A stretch of DNA of 64,000 bases from Salinisphaera sp. T31B1 (GTDB lineage: Bacteria; Pseudomonadota; Gammaproteobacteria; Nevskiales; Salinisphaeraceae): positions 62,001-126,000 of the forward strand of contig NZ_APNH01000004.1 in assembly GCF_040361275.1 (NCBI RefSeq), read 5' to 3'. The translations under genes and the position numbers were made by a program. Of the stretch, positions 1-8,862 are shown piece by piece. Every line of letters begins with the position of its first letter. The first letter of the stretch is position 1. Below the pieces are notes generated by a model, which was not told where the DNA came from, did not search any database, and worked only from the letters and a program-made list of their open reading frames with translations.

Positions 1-32
1 TGCACGCCGGCCGACCGGCGGCGGGTCACGCC

Positions 33-794
33 TCAGGACTTGAGCCGATAGCCGGTCTTGAATATCCAGGCGATCAGAGCCAGGCACGCGGCCAGAAACA
101 CCGCGATCATGCCCAGGCTCAGGCCCACGCTGACATCGGCCACGTCATAGAAACTCCAGCGAAAACCGCTGACGAGATAGACCACCGGGTTGAGCAGCGT
201 GATCTTCTGCCAGATCGGCGGCAGCATGTCGATCGAATAGAACGTACCGCCCAGAAAGGTCAGCGGGGTGACGATGAGCAGCGGCACCACCTGCAGCTTT
301 TCGAAGTTGTCGGCCCAGATACCGATGATGAAGCCGAACAGGCTGAAGGTGATGGCGGTAAGCGCCAGAAAGGCGAGCATCCAGAACGGATGTGCGATCT
401 GCAGGGGTACGAAGAACGTGGATGTGCCGAGGATGATCAGCCCGAGGACCGCGGATTTGGTCGCCGCCGCGCCGACATAGCTGATCACGATCTCCACATA
501 CGAAATCGGCGCCGAAAGCAGCTCGTAGACGGTGCCGATGAACTTCGGGAAATAGATCGCGAAGGACGCGTTGGAGATGCTCTGGGTCATCAGCGAGAGC
601 ATGATCAGGCCGGGCACAATGAATGCGCCGTAGCTCACACCCTGGACCTCGGTGATACGCGAGCCGATGGCCGAGCCGAAGACCACGAAATACAGCGAGG
701 TGGAGATCACCGGCGAGACCACGCTCTGGAACAGGGTGCGCCAGGTCCGGGCCATTTCGAACTTGTAGATGGCGGCTATCGCGTTGAAGTTCAT
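33..794 (-). CDS. yadH: ABC-2 type exporter permease (YadH-like)
   Basis: Inner-membrane permease of an ABC exporter. The 253-aa product has about six hydrophobic segments and the usual ABC-2 features, including the [14 protein letters not shown] loop before the last pair of helices and a conserved [12 protein letters not shown] segment. Size and sequence resemble E. coli YadH (about 256 aa). It overlaps the stop of the upstream ATPase gene by 4 bases (its ATG begins at 794, the ATPase ends at 791), so the two are translationally coupled. The substrate is unknown; related pairs are loosely called multidrug or polysaccharide exporters. The start is the only reasonable ATG. Confidence 0.9.
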   Translation of the reverse strand: MNFNAIAAIYKFEMARTWRTLFQSVVSPVISTSLYFVVFGSAIGSRITEVQGVSYGAFIVPGLIMLSLMTQSISNASFAIYFPKFIGTVYELLSAPISYVEIVISYVGAAATKSAVLGLIILGTSTFFVPLQIAHPFWMLAFLALTAITFSLFGFIIGIWADNFEKLQVVPLLIVTPLTFLGGTFYSIDMLPPIWQKITLLNPVVYLVSGFRWSFYDVADVSVGLSLGMIAVFLAACLALIAWIFKTGYRLKS

Positions 795-1723
795 GCGTCG
801 TCCCGGTTGTGCACCAGCCCCACGAAGATCTCTTCGAGCGAGCTCTGCTGGGTGTCGACGTCGCGCAGGCGTACGCCCGCGGCGTCCAGGTCGCGGAACA
901 GGCTGTTGATACCGGTCCGTCGGTCGTTGGCGTTATAGGTATAGATCAGGGCCTGGCCCGCGTCGGTGAGCGCCAGGTCGTGTGGCGCCAGCGCGTCCGG
1001 CACGGTCTCCAGGGTGTCCTGCAGATGCAGCGTGAGGCGCTTTTCGCCGAGCTGACGCATGAGTTCGTCCTTGTTCTCCACCAGCACGATCTCGCCGGCG
1101 TTGATCACGCCGATACGGTCGGCCATCTGTTCGGCCTCTTCAAGATAGTGCGTGGTCAGAATGATGGTCACGCCGTGCGCCTGCAGCGAACGCACCACCT
1201 CCCACATGCTGCGGCGCAGTTCGACGTCGACACCGGCGGTGGGTTCGTCCAGGAACAGGATCGACGGTTCATGCGCCAGCGCCTTGGCGATCATCACGCG
1301 TCGCTTCATGCCGCCGGACAGCGTCATGATCATGCTGTTGCGCTTGTCCCACAGGGCCAGATCCCGCAGCACCTTCTCGATATGGGCAGGGTTTTTCGGT
1401 TTGCCGAACAGTCCGCGCGAGAAACTCACCGTCGCCCATACCGTCTCGAAGGCCTCGACGTTGAGTTCCTGTGGCACCAGACCGATGCGTGAACGCGCGG
1501 CCCGATAGTCGGTGATGATGTCGTAGCCGTCGGCCAGCACCTGACCTGCGCTGGGGTTGACGATGCCGCAGATCACGCTGATCAGCGTGGTCTTGCCGGC
1601 CCCGTTGGGGCCCAGCAGGGCGAAGATCCGGCCGGCCGGGATATCCAGATCTACGTGCTTGAGCGCCTGGAATCCGGAGTCGTAGGTCTTGGACAGGTCT
1701 CGTATCGATATGATCGGCTGCAA
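791..1723 (-). CDS. yadG: ABC exporter ATP-binding protein (YadG-like)
   Basis: ATPase partner of the YadH-like permease. Walker A is [12 protein letters not shown], the signature is LSGGMKRR, Walker B is [12 protein letters not shown], and the switch is [11 protein letters not shown]. The C-terminal part ends [12 protein letters not shown] as in YadG. The open frame extends to 1942, but that part is non-homologous and runs into the divergent cytochrome b561 gene. I place the start at the TTG at 1723, with AAGGA about 8 bases upstream, giving 310 aa like E. coli YadG (about 308 aa). The start is an inference; the function as an ABC ATPase is secure. Confidence 0.9.
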   Translation of the reverse strand: MQPIISIRDLSKTYDSGFQALKHVDLDIPAGRIFALLGPNGAGKTTLISVICGIVNPSAGQVLADGYDIITDYRAARSRIGLVPQELNVEAFETVWATVSFSRGLFGKPKNPAHIEKVLRDLALWDKRNSMIMTLSGGMKRRVMIAKALAHEPSILFLDEPTAGVDVELRRSMWEVVRSLQAHGVTIILTTHYLEEAEQMADRIGVINAGEIVLVENKDELMRQLGEKRLTLHLQDTLETVPDALAPHDLALTDAGQALIYTYNANDRRTGINSLFRDLDAAGVRLRDVDTQQSSLEEIFVGLVHNRDDA

Positions 1724-1891
1724 CGGCGCGTTCCTTGTCGACGGGTGAATTCGTGCCGCGCGGTCCGGGATGACCGGGCCCAGGCATGCCTGATCGATCG
1801 ACGGATCGAACGCAAGCGCATACGACGGACGGCCCCGGATGGATCCTTCGGCGACGGATTCGCGTAGATTGATACTGACAGGAGGCAGATC

Positions 1892-2419
1892 ATGACGCAT
1901 GACGACACTACGGGCTATCACCCGCTCGCTCGCGCCTTCCACTGGCTGGTGGCGGTGCTGGTATTCGCTGTCTGGCCGCTCGGCGCGGTGATCGAGTACG
2001 TCAAGGACGATGCCAAGACTTCGTTCTATCTATGGCACGAGTCGTTAGGCTTCACGGTGCTATGGCTGATGCTGGCTCGACTGTGTGTGCGTTTTCTCAC
2101 CCGCAGGCCGCCACGCCCGGCCATGCCGCGCTGGCAGGCGGGTCTGGCCGACAGCGTGCAATGGGCGTTGTATCTGGCCTTGATCGCCATGCCGATCAGC
2201 GGATTTCTCGCCACCAACGCGCACGGTTTTCCGCTGGAGTGGTTCGGTCTGCTGCCGGTGTGGAGCCCGATCGGCAAGGCGCCGGACCTCGCGCCCGTGC
2301 TGTCCAGCATCCACGGCTGGATCAGCTGGACCATACTCGCGCTGGTCATCACCCACGTGCTCGGCGCGCTATACCACCGGATCTGGCGCCACGACGACCT
2401 GCTCTCGCGCATGCTCTAG
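1892..2419 (+). CDS. Cytochrome b561 family protein
   Basis: Four-helix diheme b-type cytochrome of the inner membrane, expected to oxidise quinol or transfer electrons across the membrane. In 175 aa it has the family histidines in order: ARAFHWLVA near residue 17, YLWHESLGF near 50, SIHGWIS near 142 and [11 protein letters not shown] near 154-161. An AGGAGG ribosome site lies just upstream of the ATG. It is divergent from the YadGH genes. The physiological electron partner cannot be read from the neighbourhood; superoxide:ubiquinone oxidoreductase (CybB-like) is the nearest characterised role. Confidence 0.88.
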   Translation: MTHDDTTGYHPLARAFHWLVAVLVFAVWPLGAVIEYVKDDAKTSFYLWHESLGFTVLWLMLARLCVRFLTRRPPRPAMPRWQAGLADSVQWALYLALIAMPISGFLATNAHGFPLEWFGLLPVWSPIGKAPDLAPVLSSIHGWISWTILALVITHVLGALYHRIWRHDDLLSRML

Positions 2420-2484
2420 GCGGCCCGGCCGGACGACCATTCACGGTGCTCGCCGTTCCGCCGGGCCGTGTCACGTTCTTGGCC

Positions 2485-3357
2485 CTAGTGGCTGTCGCCG
2501 TAGATCGGTTGCCGGTGTCGACGCAGTATCACCAGCAAGGCGCCTACCCAGAACAGCAGCGCACCGATCAGTAGCGCCTGTCGAAACACGATCTGCACAT
2601 CGAACGACTGGGTCAGCGTGTTGAGATTGATCAGCACGATCGCGCCGCCGATGACCACGCCCAGTATCTGTGCCGGCATGATCCGTACGAGCCAGGCGGC
2701 CAGCGGCGCGGCGAACAGGCCGCTCACGGCAAAGATCGCGACCCAGGTCCAGTTGATCTGGCCGACGCCGAGGGCGACGAGAAAACCGAGCGTGCCGGCA
2801 ATGGTGACCGCGAACTCGGAGGTATCCACCGATCCGATTACCTTGCGTGGCTCGATGCCCTTGTGCGCCATCAAGACCGGTGTCGAGATCGGCCCCCATC
2901 CGCCGCCGCCGACGCTGTCGAAGAACCCGGCGACCAGCGACAACGGGATCAGCTTCCAGCGCGGCAGCTCCGAGCTCGCCGGCGTTGTGCTGCGTTCGCG
3001 AAGATAGGTCGCCAGGATGAAGATGCCGAGGCCCAGCAGGAAGATCGAGACGTACGGCTTGATCAGGGTGCCGGGGATCCAGCTCAGAAAGCAGGCCCCC
3101 GAGAACGCGCCGACAACGCCCGGCAAGAGCATGCGACGGACCAGGCGGGTATCGACGTTGCCCAGACGGTAGTGCGAGGTGCCCGAGGCGGCGGTGGTCG
3201 CGATCTCGGCCAGATGGATCGAGGCCGACGCCACGGCCGGTGTGACGCCCAGTGCGAGCAATATCGACGACGAGGTCAGGCCGTAGCCCATGCCGATGGC
3301 GCCGTCCACGAGCTGGGCGATGAAGCCGGCGATGCCGAACAGTAAGAGTTTTTGCAT
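2485..3357 (-). CDS. TauE/SafE family membrane permease
   Basis: Putative anion exporter (sulfite, sulfonate or organic anion) of the TauE/SafE family, DUF81. The 290-aa protein has about eight membrane segments and the two-fold repeated family pattern: an N-terminal LVDGAIGMGYG motif and an internal SVGGGGWGPI motif. It stands alone, converging on the cytochrome b561 gene and divergent from the LysE-type gene across an AT-rich gap. The substrate cannot be assigned. A second, unrelated-in-context TauE/SafE gene starts at 63508. Confidence 0.88.
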   Translation of the reverse strand: MQKLLLFGIAGFIAQLVDGAIGMGYGLTSSSILLALGVTPAVASASIHLAEIATTAASGTSHYRLGNVDTRLVRRMLLPGVVGAFSGACFLSWIPGTLIKPYVSIFLLGLGIFILATYLRERSTTPASSELPRWKLIPLSLVAGFFDSVGGGGWGPISTPVLMAHKGIEPRKVIGSVDTSEFAVTIAGTLGFLVALGVGQINWTWVAIFAVSGLFAAPLAAWLVRIMPAQILGVVIGGAIVLINLNTLTQSFDVQIVFRQALLIGALLFWVGALLVILRRHRQPIYGDSH

Positions 3358-3576
3358 GGTTGAACGCTCGAAAGATGCAGACGACGGGAGCGCGACGCGA
3401 TCCCCGGATACGAACGTTATGCTCGACCATGAAAAACATAAAAGAATTAGAAAACCGATTTATAGTTCTAAAAGTAATTATTAAGGTGGCGTTGGATACG
3501 TCGTGACCACATCGGCCCCTGCGTCGTAAACTCGCGCCGGTACGGCCCATATCGACCGACCGGACAGGCACAATCG
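3358..3576. promoter_or_regulatory. AT-rich divergent promoter region
   Basis: The 219 bases between the TauE/SafE gene and the LysE-type gene include a stretch at about 3430-3485 that is far more AT-rich than its surroundings. It most likely holds the two divergent promoters. I could not fix a convincing -35/-10 pair. Confidence 0.45.
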
Positions 3577-4215
3577 ATGAATTCCGATCTGCTCGTGGTA
3601 CTCACAACCCTGGGCCTGTACGCGGGCCTGGTGATCAGCCCGGGCCCCGGTTTTGCCCTGATCACACGCATGGCGATATCGGGCCGGCCGGCTCGCGCTT
3701 ACTCGGCCGCACTCGGTTTTGGCGTGGCCGCAACGTTCTATGCCGGGCTGACCATGGCGGGCCTGGCGGTCATGATCGAACGCATCGGCTGGCTGGCCGG
3801 CGCGATTCAGATCGCCGGCGGTTGTTATCTCGTTTATTTCGGCGTGTCGGCCTGGCGGGCGGCCCGCTCGACGGACGCCGAGCCCCCGGCCGGCGCACAG
3901 CAGCAATCCGCAAGCCTCTGGCAGAGCTTTCGTATCGGCGTGCTCGTGGATCTGTCCAATCCGAAAGGCATCGCGTTCTTTCTGAGCCTGTATTCGGTCG
4001 CGATCCCGGTCGGGACTGCGGCCTGGGCCAAGGCCGCGATACTGATCGGCGGCTTTGCGATCGAAGTGGCCTGGTATTCGCTGGTGGCCCGTCTGTTCGC
4101 CAGTGCCCCGGCACGCGCGCTCTATCGTCGCTTCGGTGCCTGGATCGAGCGTGGTATCGGTACGCTGCTCACCGGGGCGGGCCTGCGCATGATCGTTTCA
4201 CGTCTATCGTTCTGA
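3577..4215 (+). CDS. LysE/RhtB family amino-acid exporter
   Basis: Inner-membrane exporter of amino acids or their derivatives. The 212-aa protein has about six hydrophobic segments and the family's N-terminal SPGPGFALITR motif near residue 25, followed by a GxxxG-rich second helix and the DLSNPKGIAFFLSLY segment near residue 125-145, typical of RhtB-like proteins. It is a single gene; the substrate is not predictable. The start ATG at 3577 gives a family-typical N-terminus. Confidence 0.9.
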   Translation: MNSDLLVVLTTLGLYAGLVISPGPGFALITRMAISGRPARAYSAALGFGVAATFYAGLTMAGLAVMIERIGWLAGAIQIAGGCYLVYFGVSAWRAARSTDAEPPAGAQQQSASLWQSFRIGVLVDLSNPKGIAFFLSLYSVAIPVGTAAWAKAAILIGGFAIEVAWYSLVARLFASAPARALYRRFGAWIERGIGTLLTGAGLRMIVSRLSF

Positions 4216-4360
4216 TCGGCCTCGGCGCCGCGTGCGCCCGATCCGCGCGCGTGCAGGCCATCTCATATCGCTTGGCCTTGCCCTGGCGGGCAGTGCGATG
4301 CTTGAAAAAAACCTCCTGAGGGCCTTGAAACACCCGCCGCCGGGATCAACATCCGCGGCA

Positions 4361-4424
4361 GTTGATTGCACGATACAAATATCGGGCCGGGTGCATGCCC
4401 GGGAACCTGGGCAAGGCAATCAAC
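4361..4424 (+). other. Nested stem-loop leader upstream of a small protein gene
   Basis: Two perfect 9-base inverted arms, GTTGATTGC at 4361-4369 and GCAATCAAC at 4416-4424, enclose a second hairpin, CCGGG at 4387-4391 and CCCGG at 4398-4402. It ends about 25 bases before the Shine-Dalgarno sequence of the 60-aa gene. This could be a folded 5' leader or a regulatory RNA; I do not recognise a known riboswitch. Confidence 0.4.
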
Positions 4425-4463
4425 CGTGGTTTATCGAATGACTCAATCAAGGAGGTCCTGGCG

Positions 4464-4646
4464 ATGTCGGCCATCTACCACACGTTCTCGAAATCGATCA
4501 TGGTCGTACTGCTCGCCGCCTCGGTGTGCATGCCCGCAGTGGCGATGGGGCTGGCCTATCAAAGCCACCCGCAGTCCGCCCAGGCAGGGGCGGCCAGCGG
4601 CCCGTCGGCCATGCAGTACATGATCCGTCGGATCGAGACCGACTGA
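4464..4646 (+). CDS. Small exported or membrane-anchored protein, unknown
   Basis: A 60-aa product chosen because a strong AAGGAGG (4449-4455) precedes the ATG at 4464; the open frame extends further upstream but without a ribosome site. Residues about 8-30 form one hydrophobic segment ending in ALA/AVA-like small residues (CMPAVAMG), so it is either secreted after signal-peptide cleavage or stays anchored by a single helix. The remaining about 30 residues are polar, ending MIRRIETD. I recognise no family. It is preceded by a structured leader and followed by a hairpin that overlaps its stop codon. Confidence 0.6.
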   Translation: MSAIYHTFSKSIMVVLLAASVCMPAVAMGLAYQSHPQSAQAGAASGPSAMQYMIRRIETD

Positions 4647-4654
4647 TCCGACGG
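4625..4654. other. Hairpin over the stop codon of the 60-aa gene
   Basis: A perfect 10-bp stem, CCGTCGGATC at 4625-4634 with GATCCGACGG at 4645-4654, loop of 10 bases. The stop codon of the small gene (4644-4646) lies at the loop/stem junction. No T-run follows on either strand, so this is not a canonical intrinsic terminator; it may stop or stabilise the transcript or separate it from the convergent murI gene. Confidence 0.45.
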
Positions 4655-4668
4655 CGGGCCGCTGGCAG

Positions 4669-5493
4669 TCAGGCGCCCACCCGACAGGATTCCAGCCGCG
4701 CCAGCCCATAGCGGGCGAGCAGGGGGCGAACGTCGTTCAGCGGCTCGATATCAGCCGTGGTCACGACCACGTCCGGCCGGCGAGGCGCTTCCATCGCGGG
4801 GCAGTCGCCGATCAGGGCGGCGACCCGCGCGGCGATGCCCCGGCCCGAGTCGACGAAGGCCAGCGGCCGCGGGCAGGCCGCTTCAAGCGGACTGCGTACC
4901 AGCGGAAAATGAGTACAGGCCAGCACCACGGTATCGATTCGTTCGCCGTCGGGCTGTTCGAGCAGGCCGGCGAGCGCCATGAGGGGTGCGTGCGTATCGT
5001 AGCCGCGCCCGGCGAGACGGGCTTCGACATACTCGACCAATGCCGGCGCGCCGTGGCGCACGACACGACAGCCGGATGCGAAGCGTCTGGCCAGGTCGTC
5101 GGTATAGCGCTGGCGAACGGTCGCAGCGGTGCCCAGGATGCCGACGACGCGCGAGGCCGTGCGCTCGGCGGCGGTCTTGATCGCCGGTACGGTGCCCACG
5201 ACCGGTACGCTCAGGCGCTGGCGCACGGCGTCGAGTGCGATCGTCGACGCGGTGTTGCAGGCCACGACCACCATGCGTGGCCGGTACCGGTCGGTCAGCC
5301 GTGCGAGCACATCCGGTATGCGGGCACGCAGGTCGGCGTCGTCCCGTTCGCCGTAGGGGTAGCCGGCCGTATCCATCGCATAGACCACCGGCAGTTTCGG
5401 CAGCTGACGGCGGATATGAGCCAGGATGGACAGCCCGCCCACGCCGGAATCGAACACCAGCAGCGGCGCCGATATCGGATGGCCGTCGAACAC
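4669..5493 (-). CDS. murI: Glutamate racemase
   Basis: Converts L- to D-glutamate for peptidoglycan synthesis in the cytoplasm. From the chosen GTG start at 5493 the protein has 274 aa, the usual MurI length. Seen in it: DSGVGG (Asp15, Ser16), the first catalytic cysteine in ACNTAS (Cys79), and the second in ACTHFPL (Cys193-Thr-His195). The open frame extends upstream to 5820 but that part overlaps the EAL gene and is not MurI-like. The start lies 26 bases after the stop of the EAL gene, so the two may be co-transcribed. The GTG start is an inference; function is secure. Confidence 0.93.
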   Translation of the reverse strand: MFDGHPISAPLLVFDSGVGGLSILAHIRRQLPKLPVVYAMDTAGYPYGERDDADLRARIPDVLARLTDRYRPRMVVVACNTASTIALDAVRQRLSVPVVGTVPAIKTAAERTASRVVGILGTAATVRQRYTDDLARRFASGCRVVRHGAPALVEYVEARLAGRGYDTHAPLMALAGLLEQPDGERIDTVVLACTHFPLVRSPLEAACPRPLAFVDSGRGIAARVAALIGDCPAMEAPRRPDVVVTTADIEPLNDVRPLLARYGLARLESCRVGA

Positions 5494-5519
5494 CGAGACA
5501 GACGTGGCCCTCGGCTGGC

Positions 5520-6740
5520 TCAGCAGTGAATATCGCAGCAGAACACGCGCTGCGGGTCGGCCGGGTAGGCGATCGACAGGGTGATGCACATGTTGGTCCC
5601 CGTGCCCGACAGATACGGTCGCGAAATCTTGTGCCGCCTCGGGTCGCTGATCGCATCGCGGAAATAATGGCGACGGAACCACGTACCGCCGCTGGTGTTG
5701 GCGATCGGTCCGGCGTCCGACCGTTCCGCGGGCGCGTTGGAAAAATGCACGAGTTCGTCGCCGTTTTCGTTGAGCAGATAACAGCGGGCAGTGCGCGGCA
5801 GGCGGAGCAGGGACTGGCATGTCCGGGCGAGCGGCTCGCCCCGGGCAATGGCATCGGCGACGGCGCGAAACACATCCACGTAGGGTGCCAGCGCCTGGCG
5901 TTCACGTCGGTCCTCGACCTGTGCCGTTTCCACGAAACGTGAAGTCAGCGATTCAAGCGCGGTGGTGGCGATCAGCGGGGTCCGGTCGATCCGGGCACTG
6001 GGTTCGGCGAAATAGAATCCTTGAACGAAATCCACGTCGGCGTCCATGGCTATCAGCGCCTGCTCCTCGGTCTCCACCCCTTCGGCGAGTACCAGCGCTC
6101 CGGCCTCGTGGATGAGGGCTACGAGATTGGGCAGTATCCGGTGCAGCCGCCCGGAGCGGTGCTGGCCTGCTTCGACGATCAGCGATCGGTCGAGCTTGAC
6201 GATATCCGGTGCGAGCCGCCAGATGCGATCGAAATTGGAGTGGCCGCTGCCGAAGTCGTCCAGCGCCACCAACGCCCCGATCCCACGGAAGTATGCCACC
6301 GCTTCCTGGAGCAGCGACTCGTCATCGATGCCGGCTTCGAGAATTTCGATGACGAGCATGCTGGGCGGCAGGCCCATTTCGTTGAGCGCGTCGTGCAGAC
6401 GCCCGTCCATATACCGCCGCTCGGCGATGGTCGTGGGATCGATATTGAGAAACAGCCACCGGTTCGACGGCGCGATATGTGCGAAATTGTGTACATGCAG
6501 CGCCTGGCAGGTGTCGTCCAGTTCGAGCGTGGCCGTGCGATCGGCGCTGAGGCTGTCGAACAGCGCGAGCGGCGAGACCGGTAGCTGGCGGTTGTCGGTG
6601 GCACGCAGCAGCGCTTCGTAACCAACCGCCCGGCGATGACTGAGCCCGAAGATCGGCTGGAAGACGCTGGTCAGCTGGAAGCCGTTGAACAGGCTACGTC
6701 GGCTCCGTACGGGGCTGGCATCGGAATGGACGACGCTCAT
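5520..6740 (-). CDS. EAL-domain cyclic-di-GMP phosphodiesterase with C-terminal sensor domain
   Basis: The N-terminal part (about residues 25-260 of 406) is an EAL domain that should hydrolyse cyclic-di-GMP. The key positions are intact: YEALLR, the Asn in LNIDPTT, Glu in VIEILE, DDFGSGHSN, Lys in IVKLDRS, Glu in AEGVET, and QGFYF. The C-terminal about 140 residues resemble the small ligand-binding (Cache/PAS-like) domains often attached to such proteins, with SYLSGTG-like and TLSIAY segments. No signal peptide or membrane helix is evident, so it is probably cytoplasmic. It lies directly upstream of murI. Active PDE is predicted but not proven. Confidence 0.87.
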   Translation of the reverse strand: MSVVHSDASPVRSRRSLFNGFQLTSVFQPIFGLSHRRAVGYEALLRATDNRQLPVSPLALFDSLSADRTATLELDDTCQALHVHNFAHIAPSNRWLFLNIDPTTIAERRYMDGRLHDALNEMGLPPSMLVIEILEAGIDDESLLQEAVAYFRGIGALVALDDFGSGHSNFDRIWRLAPDIVKLDRSLIVEAGQHRSGRLHRILPNLVALIHEAGALVLAEGVETEEQALIAMDADVDFVQGFYFAEPSARIDRTPLIATTALESLTSRFVETAQVEDRRERQALAPYVDVFRAVADAIARGEPLARTCQSLLRLPRTARCYLLNENGDELVHFSNAPAERSDAGPIANTSGGTWFRRHYFRDAISDPRRHKISRPYLSGTGTNMCITLSIAYPADPQRVFCCDIHC

Positions 6741-6921
6741 GATGACGGCTGCGGTTTCCTTCGATGATACGGATACTCAATCCCGCGCGCATACCCCTGA
6801 CAGCGGATCGGCTTGAGATGGGTCGCGTAGGACGGTCGCGTGATTTCAACGCTCTCGGTCGTGGAACTCTGTCGATTGTATCGGACGCTATCGTCGGAAC
6901 TGAATGGCCGCGGCGCTTTAT

Positions 6922-8154
6922 TCATCGGGCGGGGCGACGTCGATTGGGGTCATGGGCGGCAAAAACCCGACGATATAAGTAAAGATAGCTGCCAAAGAAC
7001 ACGCCGGCCACATAGAACGGGGCGCTCAGGTAGCCGGCGCCGAAGAACAGTCCCGCGGCCAGCGGGCCGGCCGCGCGCGGCAACTGGATCGCCATGCTGG
7101 CCGTGCTGGTGGCCACGCCGCGACGTTCGGCGCGCACCAAGCTCACCGTGAGCGCCTGACGCGCGCCAGCGGTGCCGCGATTGAGCGCCGAGCGCGCAAT
7201 ATGTACACAGGCTGCCATCCAGAAGGTCGGCATCAGGGGCAGGGCGAGCAGCAGCAGGAGCCCGGCACCGCGCATCCATACCACCGCATTGACGATGCCA
7301 GTCGTGCGAACCAGGCGTCCGGCCCAGACGGACGAGACGGCGGTCACCAGATAGGCCAGCGCCATCACAGGCGCAATATCGGCCGGCGAACGCCCGAAGC
7401 GAACCGCGAACCAGTAGGCCATCAAGGGGCCAACCAGCCCAATCGCGATCCCGTTGAGCGCGTTGATGCCGAACAGCCGTCGCAGCAGGGCGTTTTCGGC
7501 GCGGTGGGTCGCGGTATCCGGCGGTGTGTCGGGCGCTCTCGTCACGGCCCGGGGCCGATGCATATCACCGGCGCATGCGAGCAGGATCAGGCAACAAAGC
7601 GCACCGCCCAGAGACAGACCGAACAGCGGGCGGAACGCGGCCGCGCCGCTCAGCCAGGGGTCGAGCAGAACAGGCAGGCCGCTGAGCAGGGCGCCGACCG
7701 CCATGCCGGAAAAGCCGATGGCCATGTTCGCACTGTAGACCCGGCCGCGATCCACCGCTGCCAGCGGTTGTGATAGCCAGGCCAGTTCGACCGGGGCGAA
7801 GGGGCCGCTGCTGCCATTGGCGCCGCGGCCGAATCCGCCCACCAGCGCAGCCGGAATCAGCCAGTGCGGATCGGCGGTCATCAGCGCAGTAGTCGCCGAC
7901 AGTCCGTGAAGTACTTCGTAGACGAGCAGGAAGCGTTTGCGGCCGAAGCGGTCACTCAACGGGCCGGACACACTCACCAGCAGCGCATCGGCGAGCAGGC
8001 CGGCAGTGAACAGGGCGCCGATTGCCGGGGCGCGCCAGCCCAGCGCATCCAGATACAGCGCGAAGCCGACGATCAGCGCCCCCTGGCCGATACTGCGAGC
8101 CCCACGCGCAGCCAGTAGCAAGCGCGTATCGCGCGGCCAGCGGAGGCTGTTCAA
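6922..8154 (-). CDS. MFS transporter
   Basis: A 410-aa major facilitator with about twelve hydrophobic segments. The loop after helix 2 has the MFS signature-like GPLSDRFGRKRF (residues about 60-75) and a basic cytoplasmic loop follows helix 6. The ATG at 8154 gives a natural N-terminus. It is not part of an obvious operon and the substrate cannot be inferred; drug or metabolite efflux is the usual role of this type. It ends 181 bases from the start of the EAL gene. Confidence 0.85.
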   Translation of the reverse strand: MNSLRWPRDTRLLLAARGARSIGQGALIVGFALYLDALGWRAPAIGALFTAGLLADALLVSVSGPLSDRFGRKRFLLVYEVLHGLSATTALMTADPHWLIPAALVGGFGRGANGSSGPFAPVELAWLSQPLAAVDRGRVYSANMAIGFSGMAVGALLSGLPVLLDPWLSGAAAFRPLFGLSLGGALCCLILLACAGDMHRPRAVTRAPDTPPDTATHRAENALLRRLFGINALNGIAIGLVGPLMAYWFAVRFGRSPADIAPVMALAYLVTAVSSVWAGRLVRTTGIVNAVVWMRGAGLLLLLALPLMPTFWMAACVHIARSALNRGTAGARQALTVSLVRAERRGVATSTASMAIQLPRAAGPLAAGLFFGAGYLSAPFYVAGVFFGSYLYLYRRVFAAHDPNRRRPAR

Positions 8155-8862
8155 ACCGCTTGCCCGGCGCCGTCGGAGACGCGCATTGGGCAGGTGTCGT
8201 CACATCGCCGGTCCGAGTCGTGCGCGTCTGCGGGGTTGCAGGTGTTCAGGTGGTAAAACACGAACGTGGCCGTTCCCCGGCCGGGCCATGCATTCATCCG
8301 CACGACTGCGCCGGCTTTATCGGTCGGGCGGGGCATAGGCAATCACAGACTCGCGGGTGAGCACAGGCATGAGGTGATGCCCTGCAGCGGCAGTCATCAG
8401 ATGTTCCGGGCCCCTGGCCGGCCCGATGCGTATCGCGATCCATGAAGAGTTCCCTGGTCGTTGAGTGTCGGCCAGCCGTTGCGCAGTTGATACCGGTCGG
8501 GACCGTCGATCGGCGGGCAAATGCGCAGGTTCGTGTCGGCAGGGCACGGCCCCGAGGCCGGCCGCACGAGTCGCTGTATTATGAACCATCGGGCCGGAGC
8601 CGCTCCGGGCCCGTGAACTGTCCGTGCCGAGACGGCCCTCGGGACAGTGACCCTGCCATTGCCTGTGCGAACGGGGCGCCCTGGCGATGGTCGCCCCGGC
8701 GCCGTTAATGACAGGTTCTGTCAGGGGGCGGCCGACGACAATCCGCCGCAAGCAAGCGACCGCTTCCCGGCGCGGGCTCTGTATCTGGACGGTGGTGAGG
8801 CGTACGGGCCGATAATTCCACAGCGGCGGGCGGTCGGCACAGGACGCCCCGCCGCCCGCGAA
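8155..8862. other. Gene-free stretch
   Basis: 708 bases between the MFS gene start and the symporter gene end. Short open frames occur on both strands, but they have no ribosome site, no recognisable domain and an Arg/Pro-rich composition typical of chance frames in GC-rich DNA. I saw no tRNA, terminator or clear repeat. Confidence 0.5.

Noticed and set aside
4304-4330. A-run with CCTC/GAGG near 4304-4330, a possible minus-strand terminator
   Set aside because: The stem would be only four base pairs and no gene ends nearby on that strand in a fitting position.
8317-8751. Minus-strand frame of 144 codons between the MFS and symporter genes
   Set aside because: No supporting ribosome site or homologous motif, and overlapping frames on both strands are equally open, as expected by chance in this GC content.
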